A stretch of 10,144 nt of DNA from CAXGUU01 sp964012875. GTDB taxonomy: Bacteria > Pseudomonadota > Gammaproteobacteria > Ga0077536. Location: the NCBI GenBank assembly GCA_964012875.1, contig CAXGUU010000110.1, positions 1-10,144 on the forward strand. Direction: 5' to 3'. Below, in pieces: positions 1-5,977 of the stretch (position 1 is its first letter; each line of letters starts with the position of its first letter). A program made the translations under genes and the position numbers. A model generated the notes under the pieces. That model was not told the origin of the DNA and searched no databases. It worked only from the letters and a program-made list of their open reading frames with translations.

Positions 1-825
1 ATCGTGCCGTTCCCGCACCCGCTCTTCTTCCGGTCCCCAGGTCTTGTTGACGCGGCGACCACGCTGCACCGCGGGGCGCGACCGGACTGCATTCGCCCAG
101 CGTAATACGTTAGTGTACGACGGCGCGTCCAGAAATTCGGCCGACTCGTAAAAATTGTCGAGCAGCAGCCCGCCATACCAGGCATAGATTGCCATGTCGG
201 CGATGTTGTAATCACCACCACACACGTATTCACGTTCCGCGAGGTTCCGATCAAGCACGTCCAGCTGTCGTTTCACCTCCATCGTAAAACGGTTGATGCA
301 GTACTCGATTTTCACAGGCGCATAGCTGTAGAAGTGACCGAATCCACCACCAAGGTACGGCGCACTGCCCATCTGCCAGAATAACCACGACATGCATTCC
401 GCTCGTCTGGCAGAATTGGTGGGTATAAAGGCGCCGAACTTCTCGGCCAGGTACACCATGATTGCGCCCGACTCAAACACCCGCACCGCGGGGTCGACAC
501 CGCAGTCGAGCAGTGCCGGAATTTTCGAATTCGGATTGATATCGACGAACCCGCTGCCGAACTGTTCACCGTCACCGATGTTGATCAAGTAGGCATCGTA
601 CTCGGCCCCTGTTTCGCCCTGCGCCAGGAGCTCTTCTAGCAGGATGGTCACTTTCACGCCATTAGGTGTTGCCAGCGAGTAGAGCTGCAACGAATGCTTG
701 CCGACCGGTAAGTCCTTGTCGTGGGTCGGGCCCGCGATTGGCCGGTTGATTTTAGTCCAGGCTCCCCCGTCCTGGTCGTCCCAAACCCACACTTTAGGTG
801 GTACATACTCGTCACTTTCGCCCAT
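1..825 (-). CDS. yghU: Nu-class glutathione transferase / disulfide-bond oxidoreductase YghU, 3' end cut by window edge
   Basis: Translated from ATG at 825, the frame stays open for 275 codons to base 1. It matches what I remember of E. coli YghU (288 aa) along its whole length, so only about a dozen C-terminal residues should be missing. Visible hallmarks are the N-terminal extension with I-N27-R-P, the thioredoxin-fold start at Q-L-Y-S-L with T53-P-N, the glutathione-binding F-E-S-G segment, the Y-A-P-V-K-I-E-Y stretch, and the R-P-A-V-Q-R-G helix near the end. The family is cytoplasmic, binds two glutathione molecules and has disulfide-bond reductase activity towards small thiols. A strong AGGAAGGA ribosome site lies just upstream (831-838), which fixes the start. 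A TATAAT box lies about 60 bp upstream. It is the last minus-strand gene here, separated from the serine hydrolase gene by 332 bp, so it probably has its own promoter. Confidence 0.93.
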   Translation of the reverse strand, partial: MGESDEYVPPKVWVWDDQDGGAWTKINRPIAGPTHDKDLPVGKHSLQLYSLATPNGVKVTILLEELLAQGETGAEYDAYLINIGDGEQFGSGFVDINPNSKIPALLDCGVDPAVRVFESGAIMVYLAEKFGAFIPTNSARRAECMSWLFWQMGSAPYLGGGFGHFYSYAPVKIEYCINRFTMEVKRQLDVLDRNLAEREYVCGGDYNIADMAIYAWYGGLLLDNFYESAEFLDAPSYTNVLRWANAVRSRPAVQRGRRVNKTWGPEEERVRERHD

Positions 826-885
826 GGGATTCCTTCCTTGATTGAGTGGCTACAGCAAAACCGGGGTGGCGCTGAACAACGCCCG

Positions 886-891
886 ATTATA
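886..891 (-). promoter_or_regulatory. Candidate -10 box for yghU
   Basis: The minus strand reads a perfect TATAAT here, 60 bases upstream of the yghU start codon. That would give a 5' leader of roughly 50 nt ahead of the strong ribosome site. No good TTGACA-like hexamer sits 16-18 bp further upstream, so the assignment rests on the -10 box and its position alone. Confidence 0.4.
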
Positions 892-961
892 GGCCCTGCA
901 GTCACATTCGTACGCCGCAGCATTACAATGTGGGTGCATCTACAAAAGACGGAAAATCCCG

Positions 962-1033
962 ATCGAAGTCCTTGTAACTGGAGGCGCTGGCTATATCGGC
1001 TCTCGTACGTGTCTTGAACTGCTGAAGGCGGGC
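962..1033 (+). pseudogene. galE: 5' remnant of galE (UDP-glucose 4-epimerase)
   Basis: Read from 962, the plus strand gives IEVLVTGGAGYIGSRTCLEL followed by LKAG. This is the signature N-terminus of GalE: first beta strand, GxxGxxG dinucleotide-binding loop G-G-A-G-Y-I-G-S, then T-C-x-E-L-L. The codon at the expected start is ATC, one base from ATG, and the usual His after G-S is Arg (CGT, one base from CAT). Similarity stops abruptly after K-A-G: the next residues do not resemble the Y-E-V-V-V-x-D-N-L strand, and the frame closes about 20 codons on. Only about 24 of roughly 330-340 codons remain, so it cannot make an enzyme. It is best read as the stub of a galE gene deleted or rearranged away. 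The remains could also have been carried in by recombination. Confidence 0.75.
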
Positions 1034-1157
1034 AGTGAGCCTCGCCAGGGACGGCTGGGCGGGCGTAAGCGGGGGTCAGTTTCCCGACTGATAGCGGCGT
1101 GATGCCCGCTCAGTATTACACTCAGTTCGTTTGAGCCTCAAAGACCATGTCCCGAAA

Positions 1158-2342
1158 TCACAACTCGCCGAGATGCCGGTACACCGTTGACTCGAATTCG
1201 AGATAGCCGGGGTACGCGGCGATGTCGATGAACGGCATGATTTGTGAACTCCACATACCGCCAACGCCGTTTTTGCGATCGATCCAGTAAAACGTGTTGG
1301 CGATACCGGCCCAGGCGAGCGATCCGGCGGGTCGGCCGGTCGGTGCATCTTCGTCGTTGACAAGGAAGGTGTAGGCCCAGGACTTTGACAGGCCTGGAAA
1401 CATCTCCCCGGCGTTAATGAATTCGGGGATCGCGGCCGGGAATGCACCAACCTTCAAATCGCCGAGACCGTTCTGCGACAGTTGGTTCACGGTTTCGGGT
1501 TTGAGTACGCGACCGTTCGGGCCATCACCATCGTTCAACAGCATGCGGATGAATTTGATGTACTCGGGCACCGTGCCATATAGGGCGTGCCCGCCCATGT
1601 CCATTTGCGCATCCTGCGGCAATACCAGATCAGGATTGGGTACAAGCTGACCATCGGGGTTGCGTTGGTGCACGGTTGCAAGTCGTTCTTTCATGTTGTC
1701 GGCCATCGAAAAAGCGATGTCCTTGATATCCAACGGAGCAAAAATATGTTCGGCAAAAATCTCGCCAAGGCGCTTGCCACGCGCGGCTTCGGCCACTTTA
1801 CCGGCCCAGTCAATATTGGTGCCGTACTCCCACCGGGTGCCGGGATCAAACAGCAAAACGTCCTGCAAGGCTTCGAACGTCCCGCCCAGGGTCGGCGCGC
1901 ACTCGTTCGCGACACGGTACTTAAGCAGGTCGGCATTCAAAAATTCGTAACCGAATCCCGCGGTGTGCAACAGCAACTGTTCTACCGTGACGTCAGATTT
2001 TGGTGGGCGTAATTTCGCTTCACCGCTGTCTGATAATCCTTCCAGAACCTGGATATCGGCAATTTCGGGCACGTAGTCTTTCGCCGCGTCGTTCAGACTG
2101 ATGGCGCCTTCTTCAACGAGTTGCATCACCGCGACACCGGTTACCGCCTTGGTGCATGACGCCAGCAACATCACTGAATCGGGCGACATCGCTGCTTCAC
2201 CACCGAGCACACGTTGCCCGCCTGAACCGGTGTACACCTCACCATCGCGATTGGTCACCATCGCAACGACGCCCGGCACACCGCCCGCATGGCTCACCGC
2301 GTCGTTCAGTACCGCATCTGCTGCTGCGCGAAAATCAGTCAT
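1158..2342 (-). CDS. Class C beta-lactamase-fold serine hydrolase (family VIII esterase-like)
   Basis: A 394-residue protein of the beta-lactamase (class C)/penicillin-binding-like superfamily. Residues 62-65 are S-C-T-K, the S-x-x-K motif holding the nucleophile Ser62 and Lys65. H126-T-A-G is the conserved loop. Tyr173 in W-E-Y-G-T-N is the likely counterpart of the Y-x-N tyrosine. The C-terminal region has L-A-W-A-G, in place of the third (K-T-G/W-G-G) motif. Such proteins are mostly esterases or amidases rather than true beta-lactamases; the substrate cannot be read from sequence. No signal peptide is evident, so it is probably cytoplasmic. I place the start at ATG 2342, which has AAGGG 7 nt upstream (2350-2354), rather than the TTG eight codons earlier that lacks a comparable site. 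It lies 59 bp downstream of the small membrane-anchored gene on the same strand and may be co-transcribed with it. Confidence 0.92.
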   Translation of the reverse strand: MTDFRAAADAVLNDAVSHAGGVPGVVAMVTNRDGEVYTGSGGQRVLGGEAAMSPDSVMLLASCTKAVTGVAVMQLVEEGAISLNDAAKDYVPEIADIQVLEGLSDSGEAKLRPPKSDVTVEQLLLHTAGFGYEFLNADLLKYRVANECAPTLGGTFEALQDVLLFDPGTRWEYGTNIDWAGKVAEAARGKRLGEIFAEHIFAPLDIKDIAFSMADNMKERLATVHQRNPDGQLVPNPDLVLPQDAQMDMGGHALYGTVPEYIKFIRMLLNDGDGPNGRVLKPETVNQLSQNGLGDLKVGAFPAAIPEFINAGEMFPGLSKSWAYTFLVNDEDAPTGRPAGSLAWAGIANTFYWIDRKNGVGGMWSSQIMPFIDIAAYPGYLEFESTVYRHLGEL

Positions 2343-2382
2343 TTGTTTGCCCTTCAATCTACTCAATTTGGTTTGGTGTTAC

Positions 2383-2396
2383 GGCCCTCGCGGGCC
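2383..2396 (-). other. GC-rich stem-loop with GCGA tetraloop between two minus-strand genes
   Basis: On the minus strand GGCCC-GCGA-GGGCC forms a five-pair GC stem closed by a GNRA-type tetraloop. It sits in the 59-bp gap between the stop of the small membrane-anchored gene and the serine hydrolase start. No U-run follows, so it is not an intrinsic terminator. It could be an mRNA processing or stability element, or chance. Confidence 0.3.
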
Positions 2397-2401
2397 CAGC
2401 C

Positions 2402-2839
2402 TTACTGTGGAGACAACCGATAAAGGTAGGCTTCGTTCACGTTTTCGTTGCGCGGCCGGCGATCGTATTTCTTCTCATAAGCGTCGCTGAACTGTCCGAA
2501 CACACTCGCTTCAGTCACGCGACTCGCGGTAAATGCGTAGATGGTCTGGTTAATCCGCATCCGGCATCGTGGTTCCACTTCGAGATGTTCAACCCAGGTT
2601 GCACGATTGGCGCCGGCGTGAACGTAAAGCGCGCCGTTCATGTTAATCACCCACAGGTTGACTGAATAAGGATCTGCGGGATTGGTTTCAAACTGAATGG
2701 TTTTGATAGCGTCGGTAAACGACCAGTCACCGGGTGCTGGTTCAGCTTTCCCGGCCAATTCGCCGCCGGGGAAAATAAAAAACGGGCCGAACCCCGTCAG
2801 CAGGAATAGCGCTACCACAGCAAACAGTTTCTTATGCAT
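2402..2839 (-). CDS. Small membrane-anchored or secreted protein of unknown function, possible split-barrel fold
   Basis: A 145-residue protein starting M-H-K-K-L-F, with a hydrophobic segment at about residues 5-24 that serves as a signal peptide or N-terminal anchor. There is no lipobox Cys. The remainder would be periplasmic. The pattern S-V-N-L-W-V-I-N-M-N-G-A-L-Y-V-H-A-G, followed by a W-V-E-H-L segment and a late A-Y-E-K-K-Y-D-R-R-P helix, resembles the small beta-barrel (FMN-binding split-barrel or DUF2255-like) proteins. That is an impression from memory, not a firm assignment. The start chosen is the ATG at 2839, because it directly precedes the hydrophobic segment; its ribosome site is poor. 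An in-frame ATG at 2887 overlaps the end of the TetR frame and would add 16 residues of no obvious role, but could allow coupled translation. It follows the TetR region by 34 bp. Confidence 0.72.
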   Translation of the reverse strand: MHKKLFAVVALFLLTGFGPFFIFPGGELAGKAEPAPGDWSFTDAIKTIQFETNPADPYSVNLWVINMNGALYVHAGANRATWVEHLEVEPRCRMRINQTIYAFTASRVTEASVFGQFSDAYEKKYDRRPRNENVNEAYLYRLSPQ

Positions 2840-2873
2840 CGTTCGGTAACCGCCAGCAAAACACGCCACCATT

Positions 2874-3167
2874 CTACATATGCTCATCTATAAGGGCTTC
2901 GACCATGGTCCGAAAACTCAACTTGATGCGCCGTTCCGACAATCGGTAGATTTCGGCCATATCAAAGACAGCCTCGGCGCGTACTGCGCTCAGAATCAGG
3001 GCACTGAGCCCATCGACCACGGCATCGTCGTCAATTTTTTCGGCCAGAGCAGCCACCAGGTCCTTGCGATGGCGGCGTTTTCGCAAGGTTCGAACCTCCC
3101 TGGACAGCCCCGGCGCCATCTGTGCTTTGACCCACACCTCGTTCGCCAGCACGTAGTGCACGAGCCG
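2874..3167 (-). pseudogene. C-terminal half of the TetR-family regulator, beyond an in-frame amber codon
   Basis: Directly after the TAG at 3168-3170, and in the same reading frame, the sequence continues R-L-V-H-Y-V-L-A-N-E-V-W for 97 codons to a TAG at 2874-2876. It is helical and typical of the ligand-binding and dimerisation half of TetR proteins, ending E-A-L-I-D-E-H-M. With the N-terminal part it makes a 190-codon frame, the normal size for the family, so the only lesion is the stop codon. It has no ribosome site of its own; a GTG at 3161 is the nearest possible start. It would be translated only by amber readthrough, if at all. Confidence 0.8.
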
Positions 3168-3446
3168 CTAAATGTAGTCGCCGATATCACCGAAATCCCG
3201 CGGCAGAATCTCGTCAACATCGACCTGGGCTTCCAGCCATTGATCGACCGCTTCAATGCGCGCGGCGCGACCGGGGAAGTAGTGATAGATGGTGCGCTTC
3301 GAAACACCCGCCTGCCGTGCGACCTCGGCGAGCGGTATATCGTCACCGCCCGCCGACATCGCCTGTGCCATGGCCTTTACAACTTCAATACGCCTTTGCC
3401 GGCGCTGCTGTTCACGAACGGAATTGTCGTAAGCGCGTTTGCTCAA
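3168..3446 (-). CDS. TetR/AcrR-family DNA-binding domain, truncated by an in-frame TAG
   Basis: A 92-residue product with the TetR N-terminal helix-turn-helix: I-P-L-A-E-V-A-R-Q-A-G-V-S-K-R-T-I-Y-H-Y at about 37-56, followed by F-P-G-R-A-A-R-I-E-A-V. A basic leader (R15-R-Q-R-R) precedes it. The start is TTG at 3446, since a TGA lies two codons upstream in frame and the next ATG (residue 26) would cut into the domain. This TTG overlaps the stop of the decayed cupin tail (TTGA), an arrangement that implies translational coupling of cupin and regulator in the ancestor. The frame ends in an amber codon after D-Y-I92, where a full-length TetR continues. Without the downstream half it lacks the dimerisation surface, so repression is probably lost. 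The most likely ancestral target is the inverted-repeat region upstream of the cupin. Confidence 0.82.
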   Translation of the reverse strand: MSKRAYDNSVREQQRRQRRIEVVKAMAQAMSAGGDDIPLAEVARQAGVSKRTIYHYFPGRAARIEAVDQWLEAQVDVDEILPRDFGDIGDYI

Positions 3447-3563
3447 TGCTCAAAAGCCCCGTTGACCCCGTGCGCTTCGCCGACCGCCAGTAACTTGTCC
3501 AAATCCCGGGGCAGCTGCTTTACGTGTTAGTCCATGGCGGCAAACAGGCGCCCGCCGCGACAA
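3443..3563 (-). pseudogene. Frameshifted C-terminal tail of the cupin gene, with a TAA
   Basis: Past the cupin stop, the frame offset by one base continues as a believable tail. It reads I-L-G-V-P-S from about 3583, then G-G-R-L-F-A-A-M-D, a TAA at 3527-3529, then HVKQLPRDLDKLLAVGEAHG, ending in TGA at 3443-3445. The closing D-L-D-K-L-L-A-V-G-E-A-H-G is characteristic of the end of small cupins of this kind. The offset is explained by a single extra base near the A-A-T-T-T-T run at 3579-3584, which turns A-T-I-L-G-V into A-T-N-F-G-R. The final TGA overlaps the TTG start of the TetR gene. The original cupin would have been about 148 residues. Confidence 0.72.
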
Positions 3564-3887
3564 TCAGAGGGGACGCCCAAAATTGGTCGCCCGTTCGCTC
3601 AGTTTCTTGTAGGCATGAATGGTGTTGGCCGGGATCTGCACGAAACCGCCCGTTGCAAGCACCCGCGCCTGTCCCTCGAGGGTGACTTCGACCTCACCGT
3701 CCAGCACGTAAAAAGCTTCGCCCTGGGGATGCGAATGATCAGCTGGGCCAGCGTCTCGTACGTCGCTCTGAAGCTGCACTTCGAACGGTTTGTCCTGGTC
3801 GCCACCGATAAGAATATTGATCGCTTCACTCACCACGTTGATTGGTTCCGGTCGTTCCCCGGGCTCACTGATATAGGTTTGACGCAT
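3564..3887 (-). CDS. Single-domain cupin protein, C-terminus altered by frameshift
   Basis: A 107-residue product carrying a complete cupin metal-binding core. Motif 1 is H51-S-H53-P-Q-G-E57 followed by G64. Motif 2 is G-G-F-V-Q-I-P-A-N-T-I-H91. H51, H53, E57 and H91 are the expected metal ligands. Such proteins are cytoplasmic, and range from oxygenases and isomerases to binding proteins that shield or sense small organics; the substrate is not evident. The last few residues (N-F-G-R-P-L) come from a shifted frame, and the true tail lies out of frame to 3443. Because the barrel is whole, the short product might still fold. The ATG at 3887 has only a weak ribosome site. It is preceded by a pair of overlapping inverted repeats and was apparently coupled to the TetR gene, which suggests it was repressed by that regulator. 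Confidence 0.85.
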   Translation of the reverse strand: MRQTYISEPGERPEPINVVSEAINILIGGDQDKPFEVQLQSDVRDAGPADHSHPQGEAFYVLDGEVEVTLEGQARVLATGGFVQIPANTIHAYKKLSERATNFGRPL

Positions 3888-3901
3888 GACTATCTACTAA
3901 T

Positions 3902-3931
3902 TAAATACACACAATGTGCAATGAATTACAA
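3902..3931 (-). promoter_or_regulatory. Candidate promoter for the cupin-TetR unit
   Basis: On the minus strand TTGTAA (3931-3926) and TATTTA (3907-3902) are spaced by 18 bp, a fair sigma-70 arrangement, in an AT-rich gap between the SDR stop and the cupin ATG. The leader would be very short, and other pairings are possible in this AT-rich stretch. The inverted repeats at 3913-3957 overlap it, as expected for a repressor operator. Confidence 0.35.
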
Positions 3932-3957
3932 TTAGTTGCACATTTTACGCAACTAAT
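3913..3957. promoter_or_regulatory. Two overlapping inverted repeats, probable repressor operator
   Basis: Repeat one is AATGTGCAA (3913-3921) against TTGCACATT (3936-3944), nine perfect pairs; the inner AATT/AATT brings it to 13 of 16 pairs. Repeat two is ATTAGTTGC (3931-3939) against GCAACTAAT (3949-3957), nine perfect pairs with a 9-bp spacer. They share the central half-site, giving three half-sites built on GTTGC/GTGCA. Position between the SDR stop and the cupin start, overlapping a candidate promoter, fits an operator for the adjacent TetR protein. A MarR-type repressor encoded elsewhere is also possible, since TTAGTTGC-like palindromes suit that family. Confidence 0.6.
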
Positions 3958-3971
3958 ATCTGACGAGACGA

Positions 3972-4748
3972 TTACCAGTCCTCCTGCCACGGACGCAGAA
4001 CGACCTCATGCGTCCAGGTCGAGCGGTGCTGGCAGTGAATCTGCAGGTAGGTCTGGGCGATGTAGTCAGGGTGGAGCATATTGTCGTTTTCAGTCGTTCC
4101 GGCCAGTCGGTGCCAGCGCGAGCCGTCCGGCTGCTCCCAGCCGATCGCGCCGTCAATCGGCACGTGCGCCACGTGAATACCCCGCGGCATCAGTTCGCGC
4201 GCCATGCTCTGCGTCAAACCCGCCTTGGCATGACAGGCCATGGCAAAAGCGGCACTACGGGCATAGCCCTTGATCGCGGCGCTGGCATTGGAAAACACAA
4301 TGGTACCGTTAGGGGAGTCGCCGCCCGCCGGCGTCGCCAGCATCGCCTGAACCGCCTGTTGGGCGACGAGAAATGCGCTGAAGGGTGAATTCACCAACAC
4401 TGAGCGCACGGCCTCAGCGTCGGCCTCGACCAAATCCTTGCGGATGATGTCGAGTGTCCGACCATCAATATTGTGGACTACCAATCGTGGCGTGCCGAGG
4501 TCGCTAACGACTGACTTGAACAAACGCGCGACATCATCCGGTTCCGAGGCATCGCAGGCATAGCAGCTGGTGCCAAGTTCGGTCTGCAGTATCTTCATCG
4601 GTTCTTTGTCCGGGTTGCGCGCGGCGACGGCCACTTTCATCCCGTTTTTACTGAACAGGCGCGCGCAACTCGAACTGATTCCGGGTCCCCCGCCAATGAC
4701 AAGGGCGACGCTGTCAGCGAGATCAGGCTTGGTTGTAAGTGATTCCAC
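3972..4748 (-). CDS. SDR-fold (short-chain dehydrogenase/reductase family) protein lacking the usual Tyr and Lys
   Basis: A 258-residue Rossmann-fold protein of SDR length. The nucleotide-binding loop is G19-G-G-P-G-I-S25, the first-acid region is V-A-V-A-A-R44, D66 is in the usual C-D-A-S position, and H92-N-I-D-G replaces N-N-A-G. The region S153-N-A-S156 to S181-M-A-R-E-L and the R-G-I-H-V-A-H-V segment places it in the subgroup with F-A-x-A-K instead of Y-x-x-x-K. Here that segment reads F168-A-M-A-C172, so both Tyr and Lys are absent. Family members reduce or oxidise carbonyls and alcohols with NAD(P)H. This one may be noncatalytic, or use other residues such as K175. The start is GTG at 4748 with AGAGG upstream. 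It follows the P450 by 31 bp, so the two are likely one operon, possibly acting on the same substrate. Confidence 0.88.
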   Translation of the reverse strand: MESLTTKPDLADSVALVIGGGPGISSSCARLFSKNGMKVAVAARNPDKEPMKILQTELGTSCYACDASEPDDVARLFKSVVSDLGTPRLVVHNIDGRTLDIIRKDLVEADAEAVRSVLVNSPFSAFLVAQQAVQAMLATPAGGDSPNGTIVFSNASAAIKGYARSAAFAMACHAKAGLTQSMARELMPRGIHVAHVPIDGAIGWEQPDGSRWHRLAGTTENDNMLHPDYIAQTYLQIHCQHRSTWTHEVVLRPWQEDW

Positions 4749-4779
4749 GATATACCTCTACTATTTGTCTTTGTTGCGA

Positions 4780-5943
4780 CTACGTTTTCAGGGCCACCGG
4801 TACGGACAGCGGCCCACGAAAGGCCCAGCCACCAAATTCCACGGGCCCGGTTAAATGCATGTCGGGAAAGCGCCGAAACAGCATCGGCATTGCGACTTCA
4901 CCAATCAGGCATCGTGACGCCGCGGCACCGGCACAAAAATGCGGGCCGGCGCCGAAGGCAATAGCCTTACTGGTATCGCGCGTAATCTCAAAAGCCTCGG
5001 GCTGGTCGAAAACCGAGTCGTCGCGATTGGCCGAACCGAACATCAGAAACACGCGAGTCTCGGGCTCAAAATCGATGTCGTGATAACTGAAGGACTGAGC
5101 AATTCGACGCGGTGACATCCCAATGGGCGAAATCCAGCGCGCGTACTCCTCAAAGGCCTGGTGCCACGTGACCTCCCCGGCCGTGATTTTCCGGAATTGT
5201 TCCGGGTGGGTCATGGCCGCCCAGCCCAGGCCCGCGATTGCATCGCGTGGTTCGTTCTGGCCGCCGCTGATCGTGAGTTTGATGTTAGCGCGCACGGAGT
5301 CCATGTTCTGACCGGCCTGGGTCAGTACGCTGAGTAAACTGAAGTCCGGTGCCGCGGTGACTTCAGGCAGGCGTTGATCGATAGCGGCATCGATGGCCGC
5401 CGTGGCGGCATGGCACCGCGCGTAGACTGCAGCGTCGCCGGCGTAGTTCGAACAACCATCGATCATGCCTTGCGAGGCACCGTCCATTTCCGCTGGCGTC
5501 ATACTGATGAGCCCAGTGATTTCGCGCAGCGCATTGGCCGAAACCGGCATGGCGTAGTCGCCCACTAGGTCAATCTCCCGCCGTTCTGCAATGTCATCCA
5601 GAATCGCGCCCGTATAAGCGATGAATTTTTCTCGCCAGTGCGCTTTCACGTTTCTTGGCGACAGGGAAGGAAAAGCCTGGTTGCGCTCTGAAGTATGCGC
5701 ATGGCCGTCTTTACGCATCATGTTTTCGCCCATCAGTGTAGTCATCAGGCCCTGTGGTTGAAAGGAAGAAAAGATGGCCGTGTTTTTTTCACACTCAAAG
5801 ATGTCGTCCCGGCGCGTCAGTAACGTCGCCTGTAGCTGGGGTACATGGACAATGGGTGTCGTGGCACGCATCTCCTGCAAAGCCGGATAGGGATCTCGCC
5901 AGAAAGCGTCGGGGTCAATATCGAAAACAGGTGGGTTTGCCAC
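4780..5943 (-). CDS. Cytochrome P450 (soluble bacterial type)
   Basis: A 387-residue soluble P450 with all core motifs. The I-helix is I-S-G-G227-G-Q-N-E-P-R-D234, the variant with N-E-P-R-D in place of the A-G-x-x-T oxygen-activation motif. The K-helix E-x-x-R is E266-Y-A-R269. The haem loop is F-G-A-G-P-H-F-C337-A-G, with Cys337 as thiolate ligand. The N-terminus F-D-I-D-P-D-A-F-W-R-D-P-Y-P is typical. P450s of this type are cytoplasmic monooxygenases fed by a ferredoxin and its reductase, neither of which is in the window. The annotated start is GTG at 5943 with a modest TGAGG 9 nt upstream. A much better ribosome site and ATG lie 34 bp further up but in another frame, so the native N-terminus may be about 12 residues longer and lost to a one-base shift. 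The substrate cannot be assigned. Confidence 0.93.
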   Translation of the reverse strand: MANPPVFDIDPDAFWRDPYPALQEMRATTPIVHVPQLQATLLTRRDDIFECEKNTAIFSSFQPQGLMTTLMGENMMRKDGHAHTSERNQAFPSLSPRNVKAHWREKFIAYTGAILDDIAERREIDLVGDYAMPVSANALREITGLISMTPAEMDGASQGMIDGCSNYAGDAAVYARCHAATAAIDAAIDQRLPEVTAAPDFSLLSVLTQAGQNMDSVRANIKLTISGGQNEPRDAIAGLGWAAMTHPEQFRKITAGEVTWHQAFEEYARWISPIGMSPRRIAQSFSYHDIDFEPETRVFLMFGSANRDDSVFDQPEAFEITRDTSKAIAFGAGPHFCAGAAASRCLIGEVAMPMLFRRFPDMHLTGPVEFGGWAFRGPLSVPVALKT

Positions 5944-5977
5944 GGGTGACGGCCTCAGGACGGAGAGCGGTGTTCAT
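5915..5977 (-). other. Short frame with strong ribosome site overlapping the P450 start
   Basis: AAGGAG (5984-5989 on the plus coordinate, read on the minus strand) is followed by two tandem ATGs at 5980 and 5977. From 5977 it runs MNTALRPEAVTRGKPTCFRY and stops, overlapping the first 29 bases of the P450. In frame terms, removing one C from the CCC ahead of the GTG would join M-N-T-A-L-R-P-E-A-V-T directly to V-A-N-P-P-V-F-D. It is therefore either a displaced P450 N-terminus or a leader peptide coupled to P450 translation. The other 180 or so bases up to 6163 show no further gene; a longer open frame reaching 6310 on this strand has no protein-like character. Confidence 0.5.

Larger units (their letters stand above)
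826..1157. other. 332-bp stretch with no intact gene between yghU and the serine hydrolase gene
   Basis: It holds the yghU ribosome site and candidate -10 box on the minus strand, and a plus-strand galE remnant at 962-1033. The part from 1034 to 1157 has no recognisable coding content. It contains an odd palindrome TTTGAG-c-CTCAAA (1130-1142) soon after the hydrolase stop, too weak to call a terminator. It also contains the octamer GGGGTCAG (1072-1079), the same octamer that begins the palindromic element at 6553. Short open frames here show no protein-like features. Confidence 0.6.

Noticed and set aside
721..1017. A plus-strand frame running across the yghU start and the galE remnant
   Set aside because: It is in a different frame from the GalE-like reading and is antisense to yghU at its start; no protein-like features.
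1158..2342. True antibiotic-resistance beta-lactamase
   Set aside because: The S-C-T-K and tyrosine motifs show the fold, but no signal peptide is seen and the third motif differs from AmpC; the esterase-like branch is the better reading.
2383..2396. Intrinsic terminator after the small membrane-anchored gene
   Set aside because: The stem is short and is followed by GTAACACC rather than a U-run, so only a stem-loop of unknown role is claimed.
2880..3530. A 216-codon plus-strand open frame across the TetR-cupin region
   Set aside because: It is antisense to the TetR gene and the cupin tail, whose motifs are clear. Its translation shows no recognisable domain, and it has no separate support.
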